From RHKX01 sp964641695 (lineage in GTDB: Bacteria; Actinomycetota; Thermoleophilia; Solirubrobacterales; 70-9), in NCBI GenBank assembly GCA_964641695.1, contig CAZXKG010000046.1, positions 1 through 20,256 on the forward strand: 20,256 bases of DNA, read 5' to 3'. Each line of letters starts with the position of its first letter. Position 1 is the first letter of the stretch. Positions 1 through 8,617 of this stretch are shown here, piece by piece. The notes under the pieces were generated by a model. The model saw only the letters and a program-made list of their open reading frames with translations, was not told the origin of the DNA and ran no database searches. A program made the translations under genes and the position numbers.

Positions 1-2575
1 GGTCCGCTGCCAGGTCGGGCAATGGGTTGTCGGACGCCTTCAGGTAGACGGGGCCCTCGAGCGGTTCATCGAGCAACGGCGTCTCGGCCTTGGCGTAGCC
101 GAGCCGTGAGGACTCTGGGCAGGTGCCAGCGGCGTAGTGGGCTCGGGAGCAGATCCGGCCGATCCGCTCCTGGTCGAGCAGGATGCCCCGTGGCAGGGCT
201 ACCTCAACCCGCTTGATGTTGGCATCGCCATCGTTGAAGTCGAGGGTGGCGTTGAGCGGTGGGTGGGCGTTGCGCTTGGTGCTCCTCTTTCCTTTGCCGA
301 AGTCGAGCTTCAGCGTCGGGTTGAAGGCCAGCGCTGCGCAGTCACCGACCTGGTAGGGGTTGGTGAGCGAGGCGCTCGCTCCGTGGCTTGCCTGGATCTC
401 GGCTTCTACCGTCATCGGGTCGCAGTTGGTCGGGGCCTTGATGAAGTCGGCTCGGTTGACTGAGACCCTGACGTCCTTGATCCGCAGGGGGATGCCGTGG
501 AGGATCTGGGGGAAGGCGTCACTCTCGACCGAGACCTGGGCGGTCCTTGGGTCGACGTTGAGCTTGTTGCGGACTACCGTCGTTCCGAGGTCGAAGGGGC
601 CTGAGATCGCGGGGACCACGACCGCGAGGCTCAAGGGGGCTCCCTTGTAGGGGCCGGCTAGGTAGGCCTTGCCGGTACTCACGTAGACCGGCGTTGGGCC
701 TGCTCCTGCTCCGACTGTGACCTTGCCTACCTGGGCGCTGGCAGGGCAAGAGGGGTTCTGGTTCTCGGCAGCTCCTGTGCCTTCGGTTTGGCTGATCAAG
801 GCTAGAACCGCATCGGAGCACTGGCTGACGCCGGCGAGCTTGGCGGTGACGCCCTCGGGCATCTGGATCTGGAGCGAGCTCAGCTCCTGATCGCCGTCTG
901 GTCTTGCCAGGTTGAACGTGAACGGGGTGTAAGACGATGCTCGGTTGGAGATCGTGCCGGCGGCCATCTTCGGGTTGAAGGGGCGGTTGCTCAGATCGGC
1001 GGGGTTGCCCGGTTGGTTGGGGTTGCCTGCGGTGCAGGGGCCGCCGTCCGCTGCCCGGTCGATCTTGAAGCTGCTCTTCTGGGTGACGATCTCCGCCGGG
1101 CTCGGGTTGTTCGGATCCGATGCCGACCAGGGCGAGAGCTTCGAGGTGATCTCGTAGGTGCCGCAGGTGGGTGGGGTTGCGAGCACTCCTCTGCTGCCGC
1201 CCTTGAAGTGGAGCTTGAGCTCTGAGAACGGCTGCTCTGGGTTGTTGTCGAAGATCGCGGTGAGCTGGCCGGTGGAGGGGTCTCGGTCGAAGTTGCCGGC
1301 GAGCTTTATGCGTAGGCCTTGGCCTTCTAGGACCATGTAGCCGGCCAGGAGGGAGTTGAAGGGGTTGTCGCCTTGCTCGGCTACGTAGAGATCGCCGGAG
1401 ACGGGGTCCGGGAGCAGCGGCGTCTTCAGTTCAGCCGTGCCTACCTTCGAGGCATTGGGGCAGCTCACCGGATCTGAGTTGAAACTAATCGGCTCGGTCG
1501 AGATCAGGCCGATCTGCCCGGGCGAGCAGGAGTTGAGGCCGTCAGCTGCGGACGGGTTGAGGCTCATGCCCCTCGGCAGCACCACCTCGGCCTTCTTCAG
1601 ATGAGCATGAACCTTCCCCTCCGGGTTGGTGATCTGCTCCTGCGGGAGCTTCAACGTCACGTCCATCCCCGTGGAGGAGTCGGCCCGAGTCGTGGTCGGG
1701 ACGAAGTCCATCGTCGGACTGAACGAGAGGAGGTCGCAGCCCGTGAAGGGAGAGAGCTGACCAGACGCACTCGCGATCAGATCCGGAACCTCCCACGGGC
1801 GGATGTTGAACCCGACCTCCTTACCGCTCCCGCAGCTGGTCGGGTTGCTCATGAACGCCTCTGGAGCGCCGCCCCCCGGAGGTCGCGGGACGGAACCTAC
1901 GACGCCCTGGAAGGCCTCAGCAATCGTGTGCCGCTGCGTGTCATGCACGGGATCAGCCGGGACACCCCAGATCGTCGTGTCGGCTTGGACCAACTTGCCT
2001 TCGGTGGTGGCGTTGACGATCGTCGCGGTCAGGCGGTTACCGAGCTCGGGTCGAAGCTTGACGTTGATGAAGGTGGGATATATCCCGGCGAACAGGCCAA
2101 AACGCGCGACGACGTCCTTGCCAACCGGCTCCATCAGGTAGACCGGCTCGACGAAGACCATCATGAGGCCATAGCCGACGATGCGCGAGACGCCGATCTG
2201 CGAGGCATTGGGGCAGCCGACGCCAGGATCGAGGCTGAGGGAGCTCAACAGCTGCGCCGAGGTGCACTTGATCGGCAGCGCCTCGGGATTACCGGAGAGC
2301 CCCGGCGGAAGCACTACCTCGATGTCGCGCGTGATCGCATAGGGCGCCTTGAGGCCGAAGCCGTTCGGCGCGCTGTCGGGGTCCGTCGCGAGCTTGAAGC
2401 TCGTGAAGAAGTCCGAATGCGCTCCAGCCTGCTTAGTCGAGACCTCGGCATCGACCGATTCGATCGCGAAGTCCTCTGGGGCCGCCAGGGCCTGGCCGGT
2501 ACCGAGCTGACCGAGGATCACGACGGCGAACGTGGTCGCGAAGATCCGGATCAGCCGTAAGGCGTGCGTGGACAT
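1..2575 (-). CDS. Large secreted modular Cys-repeat protein, 3' end beyond the window
   Basis: I read one open frame of 858 codons from the ATG at 2575 down to the window edge with no stop, so the C-terminus is missing. A Shine-Dalgarno (GGGAGG) lies 5 nt before the ATG. Residues 1-31 form a Sec signal peptide (basic n-region, hydrophobic core, ALA/AP cleavage), so the product is exported. The mature part repeats a module about four times: a [LM]P-x-G turn, then a Cys, then a CP-x-[AE]S-x-x-[IVL]G box. The turns are near residues 89, 333, 572 and 794, the boxes near 121, 372, 610 and 819. Later copies add a 'KTPLL / G-x-[LV]Y' strand pair. I recognise the style from large Solirubrobacterales exported proteins but no biochemical function. 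The gene lies 44 bp downstream of the next secreted-protein gene on the same strand and is probably cotranscribed with it. Confidence 0.85.
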   Translation of the reverse strand, partial: MSTHALRLIRIFATTFAVVILGQLGTGQALAAPEDFAIESVDAEVSTKQAGAHSDFFTSFKLATDPDSAPNGFGLKAPYAITRDIEVVLPPGLSGNPEALPIKCTSAQLLSSLSLDPGVGCPNASQIGVSRIVGYGLMMVFVEPVYLMEPVGKDVVARFGLFAGIYPTFINVKLRPELGNRLTATIVNATTEGKLVQADTTIWGVPADPVHDTQRHTIAEAFQGVVGSVPRPPGGGAPEAFMSNPTSCGSGKEVGFNIRPWEVPDLIASASGQLSPFTGCDLLSFSPTMDFVPTTTRADSSTGMDVTLKLPQEQITNPEGKVHAHLKKAEVVLPRGMSLNPSAADGLNSCSPGQIGLISTEPISFNSDPVSCPNASKVGTAELKTPLLPDPVSGDLYVAEQGDNPFNSLLAGYMVLEGQGLRIKLAGNFDRDPSTGQLTAIFDNNPEQPFSELKLHFKGGSRGVLATPPTCGTYEITSKLSPWSASDPNNPSPAEIVTQKSSFKIDRAADGGPCTAGNPNQPGNPADLSNRPFNPKMAAGTISNRASSYTPFTFNLARPDGDQELSSLQIQMPEGVTAKLAGVSQCSDAVLALISQTEGTGAAENQNPSCPASAQVGKVTVGAGAGPTPVYVSTGKAYLAGPYKGAPLSLAVVVPAISGPFDLGTTVVRNKLNVDPRTAQVSVESDAFPQILHGIPLRIKDVRVSVNRADFIKAPTNCDPMTVEAEIQASHGASASLTNPYQVGDCAALAFNPTLKLDFGKGKRSTKRNAHPPLNATLDFNDGDANIKRVEVALPRGILLDQERIGRICSRAHYAAGTCPESSRLGYAKAETPLLDEPLEGPVYLKASDNPLPDLAAD

Positions 2576-2619
2576 CTTGGCCTCCCTACGGGTCTCGATG
2601 GGCTTCGTCGCTACGGTCC

Positions 2620-5600
2620 TCATCGCCCGCTCCTCGCCTGCGAGGCCTTGCAGCGCTTGGCCTTCCTCTTCAGCTTCTTCGCCTGCCTGCGGAGCTTCCT
2701 GGCCTGCTTGGTGGACTTGGCCCGCTTGGCCTTCTGCTGCTTCTTCTTCGCCTGCTTGCTGAACTTCGCGCAATCCCTCGGCTTGCGAGCCGGAGGCTGA
2801 GGTGTGACGTTGCCCGAGGGACCGGTCGTGCTCGAGCCGGGAGTCTCGCTTCCCGGAGGAGAGGTGGCCTCGTCCTGGCAGGAATCCTCCACGCACTTCG
2901 GCGAATCGGGTTCGGAAGGGAAGCCACCCCCGACCCGGGCGTCGTAGATGCTTCTCAGCCCCTCGGGATCGTCGGGGTGGAGGACCTCCTCCGAGGCAAA
3001 GAAGATGTCGTGAGCGTCGGGCGTCATCCCGTAGAGATAGGAAGGCACGTTCCCCTGTCCACCGGAGATCAGCGCCGTGCAGCCAGACGCACGGGTGCAA
3101 TCTCCCTCGCCTTGCGCCTGCCAGCGGTAGACGTCCTTGACGTCGTTCTGATCCTCGAGGGCGAGACGATCGTCGGATTCGAAGACAACCGTCTGGCCGT
3201 CATCGGTGAGGTTCGGGACGAAGATGTTCTGCTTTGTCACCGAGCCCGCGAAGTTGTAGGAGAGGAGTACAGAGCCTCGAAGCCCGCCGCGATCGTCTGA
3301 GGAACACGACACGCAGACGATGTCTCCGCTGGAGGATTCGTAGCGGTAGATACGCGCCGCGTCGGAAGCCACCGCGTCGCCAAGATCAGCTCGCGATTCG
3401 AAGACCAGCACGGAGCCGTCGGCTGCCGTCCGCGCTGCGGCCGAGTTGATGCCGTTGATGCCCTGGACAGCCTCGGTCCAGTGGGTGAGGTTGGCGGCGG
3501 GAGTCGAGCGCTGCACGTCCGCCTCGTCCAACTCCGCGACGAACGAAACACCCGAGCCGGGCTTCCAGACGTAGAGCCCGGGCTCGCCGGGGGCTCCATG
3601 CGGAGGATCGAGCTGCTGCTCGGAGGTGAAGTAGGCGGTCGAGCCGTCAGCGGAGACGATCGTGAAGTAGCCGTCGGGCGCGATCTGCTCGGCAGTCTGA
3701 GTCTCGACGTCGAAGCGGATCAGCTCCCCCGAGGGATCTCCGTTGAACCCGCCCTGCGCAACGCCGGTCGTGTAGAAGAGAAAGCGCCCGTCCTCTGACA
3801 GGCCTGCGAACTTGAACGGGCCATCGGTGACCTCGGTCGTCTCGCCGTCTTGGCGAACGTAGTGGCGTCGAGGTCCGCCGGCCATTGGTCCGCCGACGCG
3901 AGGCACGACGCTGAACGCGACGGCGGTGCCGTTGCCGTTCGCACCGAGGAAGAACGCATCCAGTTCGGCGACAGGAGTCTGATCGCTCGGGAGGAGCGAG
4001 ACGACCTCGGTCTCACCGTCCACCGATCGGTCGTAGAGAGCGGGGGTGCCGAGCGGGGGTGACTCGGGCTCCAAGGCGCGGTCGGAGCGGAAGATGACAT
4101 GCGAGCCGCCGGCCGGGAGGTGCGCAGCCGTAGCGTTCGGATCCTCTCCATTGACGCCCCGGCCCACGCGTTCAAACCCGCTGGGGGTACGCAGGAGACG
4201 GCCTTGAGGGAGTGTCCCTTCCCCTGATCCCGCGAATACCCCGTACTCGAGGTCCGCTGAGATGGCCGGCGTAATTCCTGAGCCGTTCTCGGCCAGGTTC
4301 GGGCTGAACAGCTCGGTCTCCCACCCCTGCACGGTCCGGTTCGCGCGGTACATGTCGCTCATCCCGCTGCCGTCGAAGCCGGGGATCGTGGTGTCTGCCT
4401 GGAATGTGAGCCGCTCTCCCGCCTTCTCGCCGTAGGGGACGACCGGCCAGCGGTTCGTCGTCTCACCGGCAGATGGGCTGTTCCCGGCGTAGGGGGCCGC
4501 GCCTCCTGTATCGCCCGGGGTGACCAACTCATAGGCCCGACAGTCGGGCAACTTGGAGGAGCGGCCTACTCGGAACTCGGCGTTGGAGCAGTCCTGACTT
4601 GGTCGCGAGTACGTGCCGAACTGCTGATCTGGGCCTTCCAGGTCGGCGACGTCGTTGGAGGCAACGAGTCGGAAGTGGTAGTCGGTGCCCTCTTGGAGGC
4701 CGAATATCGGCACTTCGACGTCGGTCTCGCCGTCATTCGCCGCGAGCAGCTTCTCCGGCGTCGACTCACACGGATTCGAGCTGCACGGCCCCTCGCTTCC
4801 GTACTCGAAGCGATAGCTGGTGGGCAGGCCCGAGGGATCGAGCTTCGCCCGCAGGATCGCCTCGGTGTAGTGGATGCCCTTGAGCGGGCGCTCGGCATGA
4901 AGCGGCGGTCCGAACAGGCCGTCGTCGCGGGCGATGTCGAAGTCGTTCTCGGCGACGATCCGGAAGCGGTAGCGCTGCGCGAGGTCGAGGCCGGTGAGGT
5001 CGGCGTGGACGTCGACGGGATCGGAGCCGATGCCGATCTCAGCTGGGCTCTCGGCGCATGGCTGGCCCGCGGCGGACGCGAAGCTCCCGCCGTCGGCGTC
5101 ATACTGCGCCTCGGTGACGTAGTCGAAGCGGCACTCGCTGACGGTGAAGCCATTCGGGTCGACGGTGGCGTTCAGGGTTGCGCCACCATCACCGATCTCG
5201 GTCGGCACCATCGCCTCGACGGAGGGTGACTCACCGTAGGAGAGGGGACCGTAGGCGTGGAGGTTGTCGATATGGGCGAAGTAGAGGTTGCCGTTGTTGG
5301 GACCGCCGGAGTTGTCGATGGCTATCTGCGTACGGGTCGTCGTCACCTGTGGGAAGCCACTCGCCGCCACGCCGACAAGAGAACCCGAGGATTCATACTC
5401 GACCACTTGCCCACTGTGGGCGGACTCGTTAGTGATCAGGTGACCGTTGTCGCGGTCCACCGCTATCGCATCAACGAAGGTGAGTGTCTCAAATCTGCTG
5501 ATCAGACGCGTTCCGTCTGGACTGACGACGCTAACCGTCTGAGGCGCTTGTCCTCCGAAGTAGACCTCACCCGTCGGCCCGACGGCTACATTCGTTTGAC

Positions 5601-7056
5601 GGTAGGCGGGCGCGAAGTTGAGGTTGACCGGAGTGTTCCCGTTCACCGCGGAATCGAACTCGATCGTCGGCGCTCCAAGCTGGCCGAGGAACAGATGATC
5701 GTTGACCGGGTTGACCGCGATCGACATCATGCTGAGGTTCGAGTACTCGGGCTGGGATCCGCCAACCGCGATCGGGATCGGTGCGCTGTAAGAGGTAGTA
5801 GGAGTGGGCGGGAAGCTGTCGGGTAGGTAGCGGACCACGTCGTTCGGCTGCGCACGCCGGATCGCGTAGAGCGTTCCCATCGAGTCGACCGCGAGCTGGC
5901 TAGGGATTCGGCTGGTGTTGATCGTTGTGATCAGGCTGCCCTGGGGATCGAAGATGCGGATCACGCCGGATGCGACGGCGTAGTAGTTGCCGTGGTCGTC
6001 TACGGTCGTACCTTCGACGCTGGCGATCTGCTTCGAGAGGGTCGGCAGATGGTTGCGCGATGCCGCGGCGACGGGCGCGAAAGACTCGATCGAGGCGCCT
6101 GTGTCGTCGCCGGCGGTAACGAGGAGGCATCCGTCAGAGGCTCCGCCGGAGCGGTCGACGGCGATTGCCGTCGGCTCGGCGTCGTCACCTGGATGCGGAA
6201 GCTGGGCGAAGTAGACGCCGGTCGCCTCGAACTCGTTGACCACGTCGTTCTCCGCGTCATAGACGAACATGTGGCCGTTCTCGGGATCGACGCCGAGGGC
6301 GGAATCCGCTCCCAAGTCCATCGAGCCGTCGGGCGTGCTGCTTCCATCCAAGGATCGATACGGAGCGAGGTCACCGAGATTCCGACCCAGGAAGATCTCC
6401 AACTCATCGGTCGCCGCATCGGCGACACCCACATACAGCGTGGGGGCGCCGAAGAAGGGGAAATCGGGGGAGGTGTAGGCGGAGACACCAGTTGCGTCGA
6501 CCAACTCCCCTTCGCCGATCGTTCCCGCCGGGTCGCCGTCCTCCTCATAGACCTGGATCCGGTCTCCCCTCGCGACGTAGAGCATGTCGTCGGAGACGTC
6601 GACCGAGATGCCCTTCGCATCACCGCTGTCGTCGATTGTCTCCGCCGCTCCCCAGCTCGGAGAAACGGTCAGCGGATAGGCGGTCGGTGTGTACTTGACC
6701 ACCTCGCCGGTGGCGCTGCGGGAGACGTAGAGCTCGCCCTCGGAGTCGACGGCGAGGCCGCAGGGCTCGTTGGTGTCGGAGATCGAACCTAGATGGTCTC
6801 CATCCGGATCGAAGACCTCGACCTTGTCGTTTCCGGCGCTGGAGACGTAGAGGTTGCCTTCGGAGTCGACGGCAATTCCACAGGCCTTGTCGAGCGGGAA
6901 GCCGTTGATCGGATCGCCAAGGGACTTGTGGATAGGAGGCCCGGCGAAGGCGGGAGGTGACGAGGCGAGACAGGCGATCACTGCTAGCGCGGCTATCAAC
7001 CAGTAGAGCGATGGGAGACGGCGGAGAGGCTTCATATCGGGAAGGTGAGCAGACAT
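2620..7056 (-). CDS. Giant secreted NHL/beta-propeller protein with Fn3-like domains and Lys-rich tail
   Basis: About 1,478 residues. Residues 1-38 are a signal peptide ending SPPAFA. About 55-605 hold NHL-type propeller blades (repeated G-[IL]-A-V-D-S-E-G-x-L-Y-V). About 612-715 and 720-815 are two Fn3-like modules of the 'YRFRIVAEN' / 'YHFRLVASN' type. A Cys motif near 823-848 includes CRAYELVTP. About 870-1390 contain a second propeller of TolB/PD40 style (VIFRSD, FLFYTTG, AYFTSE, VVFESD). A Ser/Thr/Pro linker and a Lys/Arg-rich tail (about 1422-1478) follow, possibly for contact with an anionic wall or DNA. The start is uncertain: no candidate (TTG 7071, ATG 7056, ATG 7035) has a good Shine-Dalgarno. 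The one at 7035 gives the most compact signal peptide. Function is unknown; a scaffold or binding role at the cell surface is inference. Confidence 0.88.
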   Translation of the reverse strand: MSAHLPDMKPLRRLPSLYWLIAALAVIACLASSPPAFAGPPIHKSLGDPINGFPLDKACGIAVDSEGNLYVSSAGNDKVEVFDPDGDHLGSISDTNEPCGLAVDSEGELYVSRSATGEVVKYTPTAYPLTVSPSWGAAETIDDSGDAKGISVDVSDDMLYVARGDRIQVYEEDGDPAGTIGEGELVDATGVSAYTSPDFPFFGAPTLYVGVADAATDELEIFLGRNLGDLAPYRSLDGSSTPDGSMDLGADSALGVDPENGHMFVYDAENDVVNEFEATGVYFAQLPHPGDDAEPTAIAVDRSGGASDGCLLVTAGDDTGASIESFAPVAAASRNHLPTLSKQIASVEGTTVDDHGNYYAVASGVIRIFDPQGSLITTINTSRIPSQLAVDSMGTLYAIRRAQPNDVVRYLPDSFPPTPTTSYSAPIPIAVGGSQPEYSNLSMMSIAVNPVNDHLFLGQLGAPTIEFDSAVNGNTPVNLNFAPAYRQTNVAVGPTGEVYFGGQAPQTVSVVSPDGTRLISRFETLTFVDAIAVDRDNGHLITNESAHSGQVVEYESSGSLVGVAASGFPQVTTTRTQIAIDNSGGPNNGNLYFAHIDNLHAYGPLSYGESPSVEAMVPTEIGDGGATLNATVDPNGFTVSECRFDYVTEAQYDADGGSFASAAGQPCAESPAEIGIGSDPVDVHADLTGLDLAQRYRFRIVAENDFDIARDDGLFGPPLHAERPLKGIHYTEAILRAKLDPSGLPTSYRFEYGSEGPCSSNPCESTPEKLLAANDGETDVEVPIFGLQEGTDYHFRLVASNDVADLEGPDQQFGTYSRPSQDCSNAEFRVGRSSKLPDCRAYELVTPGDTGGAAPYAGNSPSAGETTNRWPVVPYGEKAGERLTFQADTTIPGFDGSGMSDMYRANRTVQGWETELFSPNLAENGSGITPAISADLEYGVFAGSGEGTLPQGRLLRTPSGFERVGRGVNGEDPNATAAHLPAGGSHVIFRSDRALEPESPPLGTPALYDRSVDGETEVVSLLPSDQTPVAELDAFFLGANGNGTAVAFSVVPRVGGPMAGGPRRHYVRQDGETTEVTDGPFKFAGLSEDGRFLFYTTGVAQGGFNGDPSGELIRFDVETQTAEQIAPDGYFTIVSADGSTAYFTSEQQLDPPHGAPGEPGLYVWKPGSGVSFVAELDEADVQRSTPAANLTHWTEAVQGINGINSAAARTAADGSVLVFESRADLGDAVASDAARIYRYESSSGDIVCVSCSSDDRGGLRGSVLLSYNFAGSVTKQNIFVPNLTDDGQTVVFESDDRLALEDQNDVKDVYRWQAQGEGDCTRASGCTALISGGQGNVPSYLYGMTPDAHDIFFASEEVLHPDDPEGLRSIYDARVGGGFPSEPDSPKCVEDSCQDEATSPPGSETPGSSTTGPSGNVTPQPPARKPRDCAKFSKQAKKKQQKAKRAKSTKQARKLRRQAKKLKRKAKRCKASQARSGR

Positions 7057-7130
7057 GTCAGGTAAGGCCAAGGTTGGAATGGGCCGCCTCAGCAGCGAGG
7101 CTTGCAGGAGCGGCCCGTATCCGTTCCGAG

Positions 7131-7892
7131 TTACGGGCCGGTCACCGCGAACGTGCCGCCGGCGACGATCTGCATGTCAGGGTCCGCAAACCAGAGCAAC
7201 GTTCCGTACTGGCTAGCGCCCATGCTCAGATCAGTGGGGTTGTACGCTTGCTGCAGCGCTGCGCCCGGACCGGGGTAGATACAAAGGTACCCAGGACCCG
7301 CTTCCGGATTGCCAACACCGGCGGGACCCGAGTGATCCGAGTTCTCGCACTGCGCCGGTACAGCACCTGTCACCAGGATCACATGCTCCTCGTCGAGCGG
7401 TTCTGCGAGCGGAACGGTGAACGAGATTGCCGCCACACTGTGGGTGGGGCCCAAACCGTTTCCGGCTGCCCATACCCCGGTCAGCGTGGCTCCACTGGGT
7501 AGCGTCTCGTCAACGGTCCAGGAGTCGCCAGCCGGCCCCTGCGGGCCTGCCGGACCAGCAGCACCGGCTGGCCCTGCGGTCCCTTGCTCGCCCTGCGGTC
7601 CCTGCTCACCAGCCTCGCCCTTCGGCCCCGCCGGCCCCTGGGGACCAGCCGGCCCCTGCTGACCGCCCTGCTCGATCGCCTGCTCGGCGAGAGCGATCGC
7701 GTCGTTGGCGAGCTTGGTCGACTGCTTGACGGCCTTGTTGAGCTGCTTGACCTGCTTGTTGAGCTTCTTGACCTGCTTGGCGGTCTTCTTGGCGTTGGCG
7801 TCGGCGGATGCCGGTCCTGCCATCGCGAAGACCAGGGCAGCCGCGGCGATGATGCCGAGGATGCCGAAGCGCTTGTGGAAACGGTCCATCAT
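7131..7892 (-). CDS. Secreted coiled-coil/collagen-like protein
   Basis: 253 residues. The start ATG at 7892 has an AAGGAG Shine-Dalgarno about 10 nt upstream; a second ATG follows directly. Residues 1-30 are a signal peptide ending ASA. Residues 34-76 are a Lys/Gln/Leu-rich amphipathic helix, probably a trimerising coiled coil (VKKLNKQVKQLNKAVKQ). Residues 77-124 are 16 uninterrupted Gly-X-Y triplets rich in GPA, GPQ and GEQ. Residues 125-253 form a beta-rich domain with two Cys, resembling the C-terminal heads of other bacterial collagen-like proteins in position only. The expected product is a trimeric stalk with a globular head outside the cell. It is the first of three exported-protein genes in a row, 75 bp before the propeller gene. 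Ligand and attachment are unknown. Confidence 0.88.
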   Translation of the reverse strand: MMDRFHKRFGILGIIAAAALVFAMAGPASADANAKKTAKQVKKLNKQVKQLNKAVKQSTKLANDAIALAEQAIEQGGQQGPAGPQGPAGPKGEAGEQGPQGEQGTAGPAGAAGPAGPQGPAGDSWTVDETLPSGATLTGVWAAGNGLGPTHSVAAISFTVPLAEPLDEEHVILVTGAVPAQCENSDHSGPAGVGNPEAGPGYLCIYPGPGAALQQAYNPTDLSMGASQYGTLLWFADPDMQIVAGGTFAVTGP

Positions 7893-7963
7893 CGGTTCGT
7901 CTCTCCTTCTTCGTTGGATGGGGCGTGGGGCCCGTTGGACCGATCCACGCGGGTTGTCGTCAT

Positions 7964-8063
7964 GTAGGTGCTCTTGGTCAGGGGCGTCGTAGGTGCGAAA
8001 ACCGAGGTTGGATCAGGCGCTTGGAGCCTGATCTCAAATGAGCTAGCGGTTTCGTGTAGGTGC
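7964..8063. repeat. Three direct copies of GTAGGTGC upstream of the collagen-like gene
   Basis: The octamer GTAGGTGC occurs at 7964-7971, 7989-7996 and 8056-8063 (GCACCTAC on the transcribed minus strand), 72 to 171 bp upstream of the collagen-like start. The third copy directly abuts the 19-bp inverted-repeat arm beginning at 8064. Operator or activator sites are plausible; this is inference from position and recurrence. Confidence 0.45.
8011..8033. repeat. Hairpin, 8-bp stem and 7-nt loop
   Basis: GATCAGGC (8011-8018) and GCCTGATC (8026-8033) are perfect complements around GCTTGGA. An outer imperfect pairing, CGAAAACCG near 7995 with CGGTTTCG at 8047-8054, could enclose it. There is no T-tract on either side, so it is not a standard terminator. 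Confidence 0.5.
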
Positions 8064-8138
8064 ATAACTTCTGTAGCAAGTTCACACCTCCCTCAGAAAC
8101 GGCTTGAATAAGAGGTATTAGTGACTCCCTACCGCTCC

Positions 8139-8161
8139 CGCACGGTTTTCGACACCGTGCG
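8139..8161. repeat. Hairpin, 8-bp stem and 7-nt loop inside the inverted-repeat segment
   Basis: CGCACGGT (8139-8146) and ACCGTGCG (8154-8161) pair around TTTCGAC. Stem and loop lengths match the hairpin at 8011-8033 although the sequences differ. There is no T-tract. Confidence 0.45.
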
Positions 8162-8369
8162 AGGCTGCTCACCTCCCAGATGCGGTGAAACGCTCCGTAC
8201 ACGAATAGGTCGCGCTGCTTGGGCCCACTTGACCGACACTGGCTGGCGTCGCAGAGCGGATAGGACCGCTTCATTGATCGACGTTCACCACGCAGAGATT
8301 GATGTACGGGCCGTTACTCGAAAACGGACCCCAAGACGACCGATTGGCTTCCTATCCGGCGGTTGGGGG

Positions 8370-8399
8370 TTGCACGCCATGAACGCTGCCGTCTATAGT
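8370..8399 (+). promoter_or_regulatory. Sigma70-like promoter within the inverted-repeat segment
   Basis: TTGCAC (8370-8375) is followed after 18 nt by TATAGT (8394-8399), a good -35/-10 pair for a GC-rich genome. It fires on the plus strand, where the only gene ahead (8618-8896) is in the opposite direction, so as oriented it drives nothing obvious. If the 8064-8575 segment were inverted it would point at the collagen-like gene. Assigned by eye only. Confidence 0.35.
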
Positions 8400-8617
8400 G
8401 CCGCCGGCTCACAGGGACAGGAGAGCTTCGTCAGCCGTTTAGGCATTGTCGAGGATCTTCGAGCCCCAGTGGAGGAGGGACAGATCACGAGATCCGGACC
8501 GCCTCGGAGCCATGGAGAGTCATCGCTCATGAACACTCCGTTCTGGGCAACCCAACAACTTGCTACAGAAGTTATCGGGGGCGATGCGCTAGCCCGAGTC
8601 GATCCACTTGGGGTCGC

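Larger units (their letters stand above)
8064..8575. repeat. Perfect 19-bp inverted repeat flanking 474 bp
   Basis: ATAACTTCTGTAGCAAGTT at 8064-8082 recurs as its exact reverse complement at 8557-8575. Each arm contains its own partial dyad, AACTT-N7-AAGTT. A 19-bp perfect match is not expected by chance in 20 kb. I see no target-site duplication outside the arms and no transposase or recombinase inside. It could be the ends of a small non-autonomous element, an invertible segment, or paired protein-binding sites. Confidence 0.6.
7893..8617. other. Gene-poor, structure-rich intergenic region
   Basis: No open frame here has a convincing start, codon pattern or recognisable motif. The longest (plus strand, from 8121) runs into the convergent gene ending at 8618 and looks like chance. 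What the region does hold are inverted and direct repeats, two similar hairpins and one promoter-like pair of hexamers, listed separately. It separates the secreted-protein cluster from the ParB/ArdC module, both on the minus strand. Confidence 0.7.

Noticed and set aside
1601..2560. 319-codon plus-strand open frame
   Set aside because: It lies wholly opposite the secreted modular protein, is Arg/Asp/Glu-rich as expected of an antisense frame in GC-rich DNA, and shows no motif.
5992..6792. 266-codon plus-strand open frame
   Set aside because: Antisense to the NHL propeller region; no motif.
7553..7662. GC-rich repetitive tract in the collagen-like gene as a possible satellite or CRISPR-like repeat
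   Set aside because: The periodicity is 9 nt from Gly-X-Y codons; there are no spacer/repeat units.
8047..8054. CGGTTTCG near 8047 matches sequence just after the tRNA-Ser anticodon, possibly the other attachment site
   Set aside because: The match is under 10 bp and in the inverted orientation, whereas attL/attR should be direct repeats.
8064..8071. ATAACTTC resembles the start of loxP
   Set aside because: The similarity ends after 8 bases; the arm has a different spacer and half-site.
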